A DNA stretch of 64,000 nt, from the NCBI RefSeq assembly GCF_020733705.1, contig NZ_JAJFZM010000002.1, forward strand, positions 124,001 to 188,000, read 5' to 3'. Under the pieces are notes generated by a model. It was not told the origin of the DNA. It did no database searches and worked only from the letters and a program-made list of their open reading frames with translations. Of this stretch, positions 19,860 through 28,879 are shown one piece after another; the first letter of the stretch is position 1; each line of letters starts with the position of its first letter. Made by a program: the position numbers and the translations under genes. This DNA comes from Nocardia australiensis. Lineage in GTDB: Bacteria; Actinomycetota; Actinomycetes; Mycobacteriales; Mycobacteriaceae.

Positions 19860-21671
19860 ATGGGCACTGGGAGCAGCCACCACGACGGCAGGACGGTCGA
19901 GCCGGCGCAGTGGGCGCCGATCGATAAGTCGGCGGCGGATATCGCGAGGGCGAATCTCGCCGATTTCGCGCGGGTGTGCCGTGAATTCTCCTGGGCCGCT
20001 GAACGATCGCAGCTGGCCGGGCTGCCCGGTGGTGGTGTGAACATCGCCTACGAGGCGGTGGACCGGCACCTGGACGATCCAACTGGAAGCGCGCCGTCGC
20101 TGCGGTGGCTGCCGGCTTCCGGAGGGTGTACCACGCTCGGCTGTACCGATCTGGTGTCGTCGAGCAATCGTTTCGCCAATGTTCTGCGCTCGCTGGGGGT
20201 GCGCCGCGGGGAACGCATGTGCACACTGCTCGGCCGCACGCCTGACCTGTATATCTCGACGCTGGGCGCATGGAAGGCCGGGTGCGTGGTATCGCCGCTG
20301 TTCTCGGCGTTCGGACCCGAGCCCGTGCGGCAGCGCTTGGCGCTGGCCGAGGCGACCACGCTCGTCACCACCGCCGCCTACTACCGCCGCAAGGTGGCTC
20401 CGATCCGGGATTCGCTGCCCGCCCTGCGGCACGTGATCGTCACCGACACCGAAGCGGACCTGCCCGCAGTCGTGGAACTGCCGTCCGCCATGACTGCGGC
20501 TGAGCCCGAATTCTCGATCGTGCGAACGGGATTCGAAGATCCAGCATTGCTGCATTTCACCAGCGGCACCACAGGCACACCGAAGGGCGCGATGCATGTG
20601 CACGGCGCGATCGTGGCGCATCGTGCGACCGCACGTTTCGCGCTGGATCTGCGGGCCGGAGATGTTTTCTGGTGCACTGCCGATCCCGGATGGGTGACCG
20701 GCATGTCCTATGGCGTGATCGCTCCGTTGAGTCTGGGGGCCACCGTGCTCAGCGACGAGGCCGAATTCGATCCGCAGCGCTGGTACGACATTCTCACCGC
20801 CGAGCGGGTATCGGTGTGGTACACCGCGCCGACCGCGCTGCGCATGCTGATGCGCCATGGCGACGAATTGCCGTCCGGAACGGATCTGTCGTGCCTGCGA
20901 TTCGTCGCCAGCGTCGGTGAGCCACTGAACCCGGAAGCGGTCGTGTGGGGTGAACGGGTCCTGGGCCGTCCAGTGCACGACAATTGGTGGCAGACCGAGA
21001 CCGGTGCCATCATGATCGCGAATATCGCTGCGGCACAGGTGCGCCCGGGATCGATGGGCCGCCCGTTGCCGGGGGTCGATTCGACGGTGCTGCGCCGCGG
21101 CGCCGACGGCCGCGCCGCAGTCGTGCACGGGACGGTCACCCCAGCCGAAGTGGGCGAAGTGGGGGAACTGGCGCTACGGGCCGGCTGGCCATCGATGTGT
21201 CGCGGCTACCTGAACGAACCCGGCAGATACGCGAAGGCTTTTGCCGACGGCTGGTATCTCACCGGCGATCTCGCCCGTCGCGATGGCGACGACTACTACT
21301 GGTTCGTTGGACGCGCCGACGACGTGATCAAGTCGGCGGGCCATCTGGTCGGGCCGTTCGAGGTGGAGAGCGCGTTGATGGCGCATCCGTCGGTCGCCGA
21401 AGCCGGAGTCATCGGCACGCCCGATCCGGTGGCGGGCGAGTTGGTCAAGGCCTTCGTGGTACTGCGGCCCGGATACAACCCGGGGGAGTCGCTGCGCTCC
21501 GAGTTGACCGCATTCGGGCGCCGCATGCTGGGCGCGGTGGCACCCAAGCAGATCGAATTCGTCGACAGTCTGCCGCACACCCGTAGCGGAAAAGTGATGC
21601 GCCGGCTACTGAAGGCGCGCGAGCTGGGCCTGCCCGAAGGCGATGTGTCGACACTGGAGGCGGCACGATGA
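19860..21671 (+). CDS. Acetyl-CoA synthetase-like acyl-CoA ligase
   Basis: 603 residues of the ANL superfamily: [16 protein letters not shown] (ATP loop), [30 protein letters not shown] with the hinge Asp-Gly pair, and C-terminal [13 protein letters not shown] with the catalytic Lys. Order and length match acetyl/propionyl-CoA synthetases. It starts at ATG 19860 after GGAGGCG and heads a six-gene operon whose genes overlap by four bases or lie a few bases apart. The likely role is to activate a short carboxylic acid for the following dehydrogenase/ACP machinery. Confidence 0.9.
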   Translation: MGTGSSHHDGRTVEPAQWAPIDKSAADIARANLADFARVCREFSWAAERSQLAGLPGGGVNIAYEAVDRHLDDPTGSAPSLRWLPASGGCTTLGCTDLVSSSNRFANVLRSLGVRRGERMCTLLGRTPDLYISTLGAWKAGCVVSPLFSAFGPEPVRQRLALAEATTLVTTAAYYRRKVAPIRDSLPALRHVIVTDTEADLPAVVELPSAMTAAEPEFSIVRTGFEDPALLHFTSGTTGTPKGAMHVHGAIVAHRATARFALDLRAGDVFWCTADPGWVTGMSYGVIAPLSLGATVLSDEAEFDPQRWYDILTAERVSVWYTAPTALRMLMRHGDELPSGTDLSCLRFVASVGEPLNPEAVVWGERVLGRPVHDNWWQTETGAIMIANIAAAQVRPGSMGRPLPGVDSTVLRRGADGRAAVVHGTVTPAEVGEVGELALRAGWPSMCRGYLNEPGRYAKAFADGWYLTGDLARRDGDDYYWFVGRADDVIKSAGHLVGPFEVESALMAHPSVAEAGVIGTPDPVAGELVKAFVVLRPGYNPGESLRSELTAFGRRMLGAVAPKQIEFVDSLPHTRSGKVMRRLLKARELGLPEGDVSTLEAAR

Positions 21672-22705
21672 ATACCAGCGGCATACACACCGCAGACTCG
21701 GGCCAGCACAGTATCATCGGCACGTTGCCCGCCGCGGGGGATCCTGTGGCGGCGGCTCGAATCGAATTGTTGCGGCAGATGATTCGGATCCGCTGTTTCG
21801 AAGAACGCTGCGTCGAACTCTACAGCGCCGAGAAAATCCGCGGGTTCCTGCACCTGTACATCGGGGAAGAGGCGGTGGCAGCCGGGCTACTGAGCGAGAT
21901 CGGATCCGATGATGCCGTCGTGTCGACCTACCGCGAACACGGCCATGCCCTCGCGCGCGGCATCCCGATATCGGCGTTGATGGCGGAAATGTACGGCCGC
22001 ACGACCGGATGCAGTCACGGCCGCGGCGGATCGATGCACCTGTTCGATGCCGGTCGCCGTTTCTACGGCGGTAATGCCATCGTCGGCGGGGGGCTGCCGG
22101 TCGCGGTCGGATTGGCCTTGGCCGATGTCATGGCCGACCGCACGCGGGTCACCGTGTGTTTGTTCGGCGACGGCGCCATGGCCGAGGGAGAGTTTCACGA
22201 GTGCCTGAATCTGGCCGCGTTGTGGCGGCTGCCAGTGCTGTTCGCGTGCGAGAACAACCAGTACGCCATGGGCACCGCGTTGGCCCGCGAGCACGCGGCG
22301 ACCGACCTGGCGCTGCGGGCATCGAGCTACGGACTGATGGCATGGCCTGTGGACGGCATGGACGCGGTCGCGGTGGCGGCGGCGACCCGCCGCGCGGTGG
22401 CCTCGATTCGAGGCGGCGGCGGGCCGTGTTTTCTGGAGCTGCGTACCTATCGATTCCGCGCGCACTCGCTCTACGACGCCGACCGTTACCGCGACAAGGC
22501 CGAGATCGCACGATGGAAGCAGCGCGACCCCATCACGACGTTGTTCGAACAGTTGCGCGCGACCGGGGACATCGACGACAACGCCAGGGCAGCCCTGGAA
22601 TCGCAGGCCGCGGCGGAGCTGGACGCCGCGATCGTCGCGGCCGAAGCCGCACCGCTGGAGCCGGTGGCCGAACTGACCCGCCACGTTTACGCGGAGCGGT
22701 CATGA
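21668..22705 (+). CDS. 2-oxoacid (pyruvate/acetoin) dehydrogenase E1 alpha subunit
   Basis: 345 residues: [44 protein letters not shown], the thiamine-diphosphate motif [31 protein letters not shown], and RFRAHSLYD. This is the PDH/acetoin dehydrogenase E1 alpha family of two-subunit E1 enzymes. ATG 21668 overlaps the ligase stop (ATGA). It decarboxylates a 2-oxoacid or cleaves acetoin with the beta subunit; which of the two cannot be told from sequence alone. Confidence 0.92.
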   Translation: MNTSGIHTADSGQHSIIGTLPAAGDPVAAARIELLRQMIRIRCFEERCVELYSAEKIRGFLHLYIGEEAVAAGLLSEIGSDDAVVSTYREHGHALARGIPISALMAEMYGRTTGCSHGRGGSMHLFDAGRRFYGGNAIVGGGLPVAVGLALADVMADRTRVTVCLFGDGAMAEGEFHECLNLAALWRLPVLFACENNQYAMGTALAREHAATDLALRASSYGLMAWPVDGMDAVAVAAATRRAVASIRGGGGPCFLELRTYRFRAHSLYDADRYRDKAEIARWKQRDPITTLFEQLRATGDIDDNARAALESQAAAELDAAIVAAEAAPLEPVAELTRHVYAERS

Positions 22706-23676
22706 CCACCTACCGCGATGGAGTACGAGAAGCCTTGCGCGACGCATTGATTCGCGACGAGCGAGTATTTCTCATGGGTGAGGACGTGGGCGCCTACGGT
22801 GGGTGCTTCGGAGTCAGCCGCGGGCTGCTCGACGAGTTCGGTCCGCGGCGCATCCGCGATACCCCGCTGAGCGAATCGGCATTCGTCGGTGCGGGAATCG
22901 GTGCGGCACTGGGCGGTTCGCGTCCGATCGTCGAGGTGATGACGGTCAACTTCAGCCTGCTCGCGCTCGATCAGATTCTCAACAATGCCGCAACGCTGCG
23001 ACACATGTCCGGTGGGCAACTCGGAGTGCCTCTGGTCATCAGGATGGCGACCGGCGCCGGACGCCAGCTGGCCGCCCAGCACTCGCACAGCCTGGAAGCC
23101 TTCTACGCGCATATTCCGGGGCTTCGGGTGGTGTGCCCGGCCACGGTTGCCGATGCGCGCGGCATGTTGTGGACCGCGCTTGCCGACCCCGATCCGGTGG
23201 TGATCTTCGAACCGATCTCGCTCTACAACAGCGACGCCGACCTGCCGGTGGATGCGGGCGCGGTCGACATCGACAATGCGGTCATCCGGCGCGCCGGCAC
23301 CGACGTCACCCTCGTCGCCTACGGGGCTTCGGTCCCCGTCGCCGCCGATGCCGCTGAACAGCTCGCCGCGCAGGATATCTCGGCAGAGGTCATCGACCTG
23401 CGTTCGCTACGGCCGCTCGACGAGGCGACCGTGCTGGAATCGGTGATTCGTACCCATCGTCTGGTCGTCGTCGACGAGGGGTGGCGCAGTGTCGGTGTCG
23501 CTGCTGAAATCGCCGCTCGCGCAGCCGAACACGCGTACTACGATCTTGACGCACCGATCGGCCGGGTATGCGCCGCGGAAGTGCCCGTCCCGTACGCCCG
23601 TCAGCTCGAGGAGGCCGCGCTGCCGCAGTCCGCCACCGTCGTCGCCGCGGCCCGAGAGGCGGTGGGAGTGCGGTGA
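22702..23676 (+). CDS. 2-oxoacid (pyruvate/acetoin) dehydrogenase E1 beta subunit
   Basis: 324 residues: [74 protein letters not shown] and [18 protein letters not shown]. These are standard E1 beta blocks. ATG 22702 overlaps the alpha stop by four bases, so the subunits are translationally coupled. Confidence 0.93.
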   Translation: MTTYRDGVREALRDALIRDERVFLMGEDVGAYGGCFGVSRGLLDEFGPRRIRDTPLSESAFVGAGIGAALGGSRPIVEVMTVNFSLLALDQILNNAATLRHMSGGQLGVPLVIRMATGAGRQLAAQHSHSLEAFYAHIPGLRVVCPATVADARGMLWTALADPDPVVIFEPISLYNSDADLPVDAGAVDIDNAVIRRAGTDVTLVAYGASVPVAADAAEQLAAQDISAEVIDLRSLRPLDEATVLESVIRTHRLVVVDEGWRSVGVAAEIAARAAEHAYYDLDAPIGRVCAAEVPVPYARQLEEAALPQSATVVAAAREAVGVR

Positions 23677-25256
23677 CCGAATTCCGGATGCCGTCGCTGG
23701 GGGCGGACATGACCGAGGGCACGCTGTTGCACTGGCTCGTGCATACCGGCGATGTCGTGCACAAGGGCGATATCGTCGCCGAGGTCGACACCACCAAGGC
23801 CGCGATCGAGATCGAATGCTTCGACGACGGTGTGATCGGTGAGATCCGCGTGCCGGAAGGCCGAACCGTCCCGGTCGGGGCCGTGCTGGCCACGATAGAC
23901 ACCGCCGCCGTCGGTAGCCCCACCACCACAGGACTTCCAGCTGCAGAGCGTTTGCTTCCGGTCGAGCCGCTCCCAGAACCGGGAGGGGTGGCAGCCGGTT
24001 CGAGCGCCGAGGCGGTTGCCGGGGGCCGAACCGGACCGCCCTCTGCGCAGGCATCGGAAGCCGCTACGTCTTTGGACGGACATCAGCATCCGCCGGCCCG
24101 GACGACTCCGCTGATCCGTCAGCTGGCCGAGCAGGCCGGGCTCGACGTGGCCACCCTGCGCGGCTCCGGTCCGAGCGGGCGCATTATGCGCGTGGACGTC
24201 GAGCGGGCGGCGAGACAGCAGGATATTTCGCCCCCACGAGCCGATCGTCCCAATGTGCCGGAGTCGGTCCGCCCGGAAGATGCCGCTGATCCGGAGATCG
24301 GCAAACCAGCAGTAAGCGGTGCGGACAGCGGTCGACGGCCGACGGGCGAGGTAAGTGCTGCCCCGCCTGCGCGAACCGGTGCTCATGTGCGTGCGTCCGG
24401 GCTCGCCCGCCGCCTGGCCAGCATGCGCGGGATAGACCTATCTACCGTCACCGGCAGTGGGCCGGACCGAGCTGTTCATGCGACCGATGTTCGCGCTGCG
24501 AGCGAGGAGCCGGGAGTCCGCCATCAGGCGTCCGAACCTGCCGCTGTGATCACACCGGCGCCGGCGACCTCGGATGCCGCTGGGACCCACGATGTCGCGG
24601 CGATGCGCACAATGATCGCCGCTGCGATGGTTCGTTCGAAACAGACTGTGCCGCATTACTATCTGTCCGAGACGATCGACGTCTCGGCGCCCACTGCCTG
24701 GCTGCGGGCAGAGAATCGCACCGTCTCGGTGGCGAGCCGGATCCTGCTTCCGGCCTTGCTGTTTCGCGCCATCGCGGGTGCTGCCCAGAAGGTGCCGCAG
24801 CTGAACGGGCACTGGATCGAAGACGAGTTCCGGCCGGCCACCGCTGTCCATCTCGGTGTCGTCGTCTCGCTGCGTGGCGGCGGGATCATCGTGCCCACCA
24901 TTCCCGGCGCCGGCACTCTCGACCCGCCGGCCATGATGGCCGCGCTGCGCGGGGTTGTGGAGCGCGCGCGCTCGGGACGCCTGCGGTCCGGCGACGTCAC
25001 TCCCGCCACCATAACGGTGACCAATCTCGGTGACCTGGGTGTGGATTCGGTCTTCGGTGTGATCGCCGCACCCCAGGTCGCGATCGTCGGATTGGGAGCG
25101 GTAGCCGAGCGGCCCAGTGCGGTCGGCGGCCTGCTGGGGGTGCGCCCGCAACTGACCGCCACCTTGTCCGCGGACCACCGCGCCAGTGACGGCGCCACCG
25201 GCGCCCGCTTCCTGCACGCCGTCGCCGATCTGCTGCAACGCCCCGAGGAGTTGTGA
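23673..25256 (+). CDS. Dihydrolipoamide acyltransferase (E2) with two subunit-binding domains
   Basis: 527 residues. Lipoyl domain (1-75) with [11 protein letters not shown] (Lys is lipoylated). After a Pro/Ala-rich linker come two peripheral subunit-binding-like modules: [20 protein letters not shown]...[10 protein letters not shown] (about 145-185) and [22 protein letters not shown]...VHATDVRAA (about 235-275). The catalytic domain ends [16 protein letters not shown] with the His and Asp of the acyltransferase site. Most bacterial E2 chains carry one such module, so two is unusual. No E3 gene is nearby, so a general lipoamide dehydrogenase is probably shared. GTG 23673 overlaps the beta stop. 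Confidence 0.9.
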   Translation: MTEFRMPSLGADMTEGTLLHWLVHTGDVVHKGDIVAEVDTTKAAIEIECFDDGVIGEIRVPEGRTVPVGAVLATIDTAAVGSPTTTGLPAAERLLPVEPLPEPGGVAAGSSAEAVAGGRTGPPSAQASEAATSLDGHQHPPARTTPLIRQLAEQAGLDVATLRGSGPSGRIMRVDVERAARQQDISPPRADRPNVPESVRPEDAADPEIGKPAVSGADSGRRPTGEVSAAPPARTGAHVRASGLARRLASMRGIDLSTVTGSGPDRAVHATDVRAASEEPGVRHQASEPAAVITPAPATSDAAGTHDVAAMRTMIAAAMVRSKQTVPHYYLSETIDVSAPTAWLRAENRTVSVASRILLPALLFRAIAGAAQKVPQLNGHWIEDEFRPATAVHLGVVVSLRGGGIIVPTIPGAGTLDPPAMMAALRGVVERARSGRLRSGDVTPATITVTNLGDLGVDSVFGVIAAPQVAIVGLGAVAERPSAVGGLLGVRPQLTATLSADHRASDGATGARFLHAVADLLQRPEEL

Positions 25257-25262
25257 ATCACC

Positions 25263-25550
25263 ATGCACCCCACCATGTCCCGAGAATTCGCTGATACCGC
25301 TGTGCGCGCGGCACTGCGAGGTTTCGCCACCGACGTCGAACTCGCGGCCTTGGAGCCGGATGTACCGCTGCGCGATGCGCTGGAACTGGACTCCATCGAC
25401 TTTCTGACCTTTGTCGAGCGATTGTCGCAAGTGCGGCGTGAGCGCATCGAGGAAGCCGACTACCCGCGCCTTGCCACTGTCGATTCGTGTGTCGACTTCC
25501 TCACCGGCGGCCCGAGGTTCGGACCCGGCGGCGAGGCCGACCGGTCATGA
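25263..25550 (+). CDS. Acyl carrier protein
   Basis: 95 residues with the phosphopantetheine site LRDALELDSIDFLTFVERLS (Ser of DSIDF) in a helical bundle. Lies seven bases after the E2 stop and overlaps the next gene by four. An ACP inside a 2-oxoacid dehydrogenase operon suggests that the acyl product is moved to a carrier protein rather than only to CoA. Confidence 0.88.
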   Translation: MHPTMSREFADTAVRAALRGFATDVELAALEPDVPLRDALELDSIDFLTFVERLSQVRRERIEEADYPRLATVDSCVDFLTGGPRFGPGGEADRS

Positions 25551-26503
25551 AAGCGATGCGAGTCATCTGTGGCACGGCCAATCCACCCCTGGGCGATGCG
25601 GTCGTCGGGCATATCGGGGTCGGTTCGGGCAGGTGCGCGCTGGAGCGATCTCCCGACGGCGAGGTCCGCGCGACCGTCGAAAACGTCGCCGCCTGTGACG
25701 TTTACGTCGTCCAGCCGACGTCGCCGCCCGTCGCTGAACATCTCTTCGAATTGCTGCTGTTGCTCGACGCCTGCCGACGCGCCGGTGCGAGCAGGGTCAC
25801 TGCGGTGGTTCCCTACTTCGGTTACGCCCGTCAAGATCGCCGTACCGCCGATGGCGAGGCGATCGGCGCGCGAGTCGCCGCCGAGGCGATCGCCCGGGCC
25901 GGCGCCGACCGGATGATCGTCGTCGATCCGCACACCCCCGTGCTCGAAGCGATGTGCGCGATTCCGGTCGAGGTGCTGACCGCGGTACCACTGCTCGCAC
26001 ACGAACTCGCCCCGGCGCTGATCGGCCACGGCGTTGTTGTCGCGCCGGATCTGGGTGCGGGCGAACGCGCCGAACACTTCGCGTCGGCGATGCGGGCTTC
26101 GGTCGCGGTGGTGCGCAAACACCGCGAAAGCGAGACCAGCGTAAAGGCTTTGGACCTACTCGGCGATGTCGCCGGTTGTCCCGTGGCGTTGGTCGACGAC
26201 ATGATCAACACAGGTGCGACGATCGAGGCGGCGGCTCGGCTGGTTCGGTACCACGCCCACGACATCGTTGCGGCCGCTACTCACGGTCCGCTCATTGCTG
26301 GTGTGGCGTCGCGCCTGCACCGGCTCGGGCTGCGCCGGATCGTCGTGACCGACAGCGTGTTGCACCGGGAGGAGTTGGGCGCGATCGAGGTCTGCTCGAT
26401 CGCGCCACTGCTCGCCGAAGCCGTTCTCCGTCAGCACCACGCCTCACCGTGGACAGCAATGCAGAGACTTTCGGCCTGGGGTGCGGGACCTGAACGAGGG
26501 TAG
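25547..26503 (+). CDS. Ribose-phosphate pyrophosphokinase-like protein (phosphoribosyltransferase fold)
   Basis: 318 residues with the PRPP-synthetase layout: VVPYFGYARQDRRT (ATP region), VVDPHTPVLEAM, and the PRPP loop VALVDDMINTGATIEAAARL. Divergent from housekeeping Prs, with fewer conserved residues in the N-terminal regulatory part, so the substrate may differ. ATG 25547 overlaps the ACP stop. Last gene of the operon. Its presence with an ACP and an acyl ligase suggests a dedicated sugar-phosphate or nucleotide-linked product; that is inference. Confidence 0.82.
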   Translation: MKAMRVICGTANPPLGDAVVGHIGVGSGRCALERSPDGEVRATVENVAACDVYVVQPTSPPVAEHLFELLLLLDACRRAGASRVTAVVPYFGYARQDRRTADGEAIGARVAAEAIARAGADRMIVVDPHTPVLEAMCAIPVEVLTAVPLLAHELAPALIGHGVVVAPDLGAGERAEHFASAMRASVAVVRKHRESETSVKALDLLGDVAGCPVALVDDMINTGATIEAAARLVRYHAHDIVAAATHGPLIAGVASRLHRLGLRRIVVTDSVLHREELGAIEVCSIAPLLAEAVLRQHHASPWTAMQRLSAWGAGPERG

Positions 26504-26566
26504 AACGGCCCGACAGTCGATCCTGAAAGGCTGCCGAGACAGTGCCTTCGGATACTCCACCCGGTG

Positions 26567-26585
26567 TGTGGGTGGGGCGACAATC
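26567..26585 (+). terminator. Possible terminator after the dehydrogenase/ACP operon
   Basis: Stem CCACCC / GGGTGG with a seven-base loop, 64 bases after the last stop. No clear T-run. Confidence 0.35.
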
Positions 26586-26698
26586 GAAGGTATCGAAAAA
26601 CGGACTACAACGTGGTCGTTCTTTCAGCGGCAACGTCACAACGAGGTGGCTCCCGGTGATCGATCCCGCGTCGGTTCGGCAGAATGCGGCCATCGGGT

Positions 26699-27331
26699 TC
26701 AGCTGATCGTTTCGTCGGCTTTGCGGTGCAACCACTCCGCCAGTGGCGGAGTCGTGGTTTCTGCCGATGGGGTGGGACCTGTGACGGTCTCTGCATGGGT
26801 GACTTCGTCGACGGTAAGCGCCAGCGCGGAAACCGTGTGTTGTTCGGCTGCGTCGGCGAACATACCGCGGATGACCGCACGGCCGTCGTCGACCTGAATT
26901 GTCCATTGGCGTCGGCTACCGGCGTAATTGTCGAGCAGGGCACGGACTTTCGCTTCTACAGCTGCATTATCGCGGACCAGGGCGTGCAGAAGGTCGCGGC
27001 GGGCGACGATCCCGACCAGGATTCCGGCCTCCACGACGGGCATCGAACGCAGCCGCCGGGTCAGCATACGGGCGGCGACGGTGGCGATATCGGTGCCGGG
27101 CTCGACGACTTCGGCAGGGATGGTCATCACCGACTGAACCGTGGCGGTGGGCCGGTTGTCCGAGGCCGATAGTGCGTCCGATTCGGACAGTATGCCGATG
27201 ACGTGGTCGGCATCGTCGACGACCGGCAGGGCAGCGAAGCCGTGCTCGGTCAGCAACAAGACCGCTTGCGGCAGTGGTGTTTCGGGTCCGACTGTCACCA
27301 CCGGGCGGGTGAAAATATCGCGTGTGTACAT
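26699..27331 (-). CDS. CBS-pair and BON-domain protein
   Basis: 210 residues. Two CBS motifs (VVTVGPETPLPQAVLLLTEHGFAALPVV and SVMTIPAEVVEPGTDIATVAARML, with LVGIVARRDLLHAL) are followed by a BON domain (VEAKVRALLDNYAG, WTIQVDDGRAVIRGMFADAAEQHTV). The BON part may bind membranes or lipids; the CBS part may sense nucleotides. Such fusions are common in the DosR-type islands of actinobacteria. ATG 27331 follows AGGAGGTCATGCC. A palindromic DosR-like site lies 71-84 bases upstream. Confidence 0.85.
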   Translation of the reverse strand: MYTRDIFTRPVVTVGPETPLPQAVLLLTEHGFAALPVVDDADHVIGILSESDALSASDNRPTATVQSVMTIPAEVVEPGTDIATVAARMLTRRLRSMPVVEAGILVGIVARRDLLHALVRDNAAVEAKVRALLDNYAGSRRQWTIQVDDGRAVIRGMFADAAEQHTVSALALTVDEVTHAETVTGPTPSAETTTPPLAEWLHRKADETIS

Positions 27332-27401
27332 GGCATGACCTCCTACGTCGACGATCCGCCGAACGTCCCGGTCCCGGATAGAGGCCGTCGGCTCACAAGT
27401 G

Positions 27402-27415
27402 GGGACCTAGGCCCG
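27402..27415 (+). promoter_or_regulatory. DosR-like near-palindrome upstream of CBS-BON gene
   Basis: GGGACCTAGGCCCG, 11 of 14, with a nearly symmetric core GGGACCTAGGCCC. It is 71 bases from ATG 27331. Confidence 0.45.
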
Positions 27416-27513
27416 CGACCGTTCGGGTATATCGACCCATATCGGGGCCGGTACGTGGCATCGTTCGGCTCGGCGAAACCTCGGAATCTACGCGGTGAGC
27501 ACAGTGTCAGCTG

Positions 27514-27527
27514 AGGGCGAAGGTCCT
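27514..27527 (-). promoter_or_regulatory. DosR-like site, upstream of a USP remnant
   Basis: Minus-strand AGGACCTTCGCCCT, 11 of 14. It ends 86 bases before the GTG of the USP remnant at 27613 and 183 bases upstream of the CBS-BON start. Confidence 0.4.
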
Positions 27528-27612
27528 GCCGGTGTGGGACCGACGCCCGCGGCGACGGGTATGTCCGGAGCGTTCATAGCAGCGTTTGTCGCCTACGGGA
27601 ACGAAAGTTGAA

Positions 27613-27696
27613 GTGAACACGCGGGCCGATCGCCGGACGATCGTCGTCGGTGTCCAGGGATCGTCGCCGTCGATGAACGCTGCCCGGTTCGCGGCG
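27613..27696 (+). pseudogene. N-terminal remnant of a universal stress protein
   Basis: Frame from GTG 27613 reads VNTRADRRTIVVGVQGSSPSMNAARFAAYLDHN, which matches the first strand and helix of Usp domains (VVVGVDGS....A..WA). After about 28 codons similarity stops and no ATP-binding motif follows, because the convergent slipin gene begins. Short, so the call rests on one motif plus a DosR-like site at the usual distance. Confidence 0.4.
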
Positions 27697-27759
27697 TACC
27701 TGGACCACAACCCGCATGGTCGGGCGCGGGGGCGATGCTGGCCGAACAGCCGCCATCGC

Positions 27760-28620
27760 CTAAATCTGTTGCGACTGCGTAACCGAAGAAACAGTCGGTG
27801 TGCCGTTGGTGGCCGACTGAGTAGCGGGGTGCAGGGCGTCGGCCGCGGTGGACTCGCGAGCGAAGAAGCTGCCGATATCGCCGATCGCACTCATCAACGG
27901 CGCTGGGAAGACGACGGTGGTGTTCTTGTCGACGCCCAGCTCGATCAGCGTTTGCAGGTTGCGCAACTGCAGCGCCACCGGATGCGCGACCATGATGTCG
28001 GAAGCTTCACCCAGCGCGGTGGCTGCATACTTTTCACCTTCGGCGGCAATAATTTTCGCACGCTTCTCCCTTTCGGCCTCGGCCTGGCGAGCCATCGCGC
28101 GCTTCATGCCATCAGGCAGCTGAATATCCTTCAGCTCGACCAGTGTCACCTCCACACCCCACTCCACTGTCGTGGCATCCAGGATTTGACGTATGTCGGC
28201 GTTGATGACGTCGGTGTCGGCGAGGGCCTGGTCCAGGGTGTGCTGGCCCACCACTTTGCGCAATGTGGTCTGGGCGATCTGGTCGATAGCCGCGTTGACG
28301 TTCTCGATCACGACCACCGATTTCGCGGCGTCGACCACCCGGAAGTACGCCACCGCGGAGATGTCGACGCTGACGTTGTCACGGGTGATGATCCCTTGCG
28401 ACTGGATCGGCATCGTCACGATGCGCATCGATACGATGCGGAGCCGGTCGGCGATCGGAATGATGAATCGCAGACCGGGTTCTCGTACCGCGATAAGCCG
28501 CCCCAGGCGAAACAGCACGCCTTTCTGGTACTGGCTCACCACGCGGATCGACAATGCCGCGACGCAGGCCGCGAGTACCACGGCGACAATGACCACGACG
28601 ATAGCGGCGGTAGTGCTCAC
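27760..28620 (-). CDS. SPFH-domain slipin (stomatin-like membrane protein)
   Basis: 286 residues. One N-terminal membrane segment ([21 protein letters not shown]), then the SPFH/band-7 domain ([68 protein letters not shown]), then a charged coiled coil ([22 protein letters not shown]). Such proteins form membrane microdomain scaffolds and often pair with NfeD, which is absent here. GTG 28620 follows GAGGCGGG. A DosR-like site lies 71-84 bases upstream. Confidence 0.9.
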   Translation of the reverse strand: MSTTAAIVVVIVAVVLAACVAALSIRVVSQYQKGVLFRLGRLIAVREPGLRFIIPIADRLRIVSMRIVTMPIQSQGIITRDNVSVDISAVAYFRVVDAAKSVVVIENVNAAIDQIAQTTLRKVVGQHTLDQALADTDVINADIRQILDATTVEWGVEVTLVELKDIQLPDGMKRAMARQAEAEREKRAKIIAAEGEKYAATALGEASDIMVAHPVALQLRNLQTLIELGVDKNTTVVFPAPLMSAIGDIGSFFARESTAADALHPATQSATNGTPTVSSVTQSQQI

Positions 28621-28690
28621 GGTGCCCGCCTCACTTCCGTACCGGGCCCCCCACATCTGCGATGCTAACCGGGCGGGTGGAATCGTGATA

Positions 28691-28704
28691 TGGACGAAAG
28701 TCCT
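28691..28704 (-). promoter_or_regulatory. DosR-like site upstream of slipin gene
   Basis: Minus-strand AGGACTTTCGTCCA, 12 of 14, 71 bases from GTG 28620. Confidence 0.55.
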
Positions 28705-28879
28705 CGATATCGGTGTGCGCCGAAGGTCAAGGCTCATCACCGGTGACTTCGACAGCACACCCGATATCGAGGTGATCGCCTCCGGGATCGCGACCGTGAT
28801 CGCCGTGCTGCTGAAACAGGCGCGCGGCGCGTCTTGGTAAGCGGCGCGTCCCGCGAAAGGCTCGGAGATCCGGCACGTA

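Noticed and set aside
27586..28668. 360-codon plus ORF over the slipin gene
   Set aside because: Only its first codons from 27613 look like a USP; the rest is antisense to the SPFH domain.
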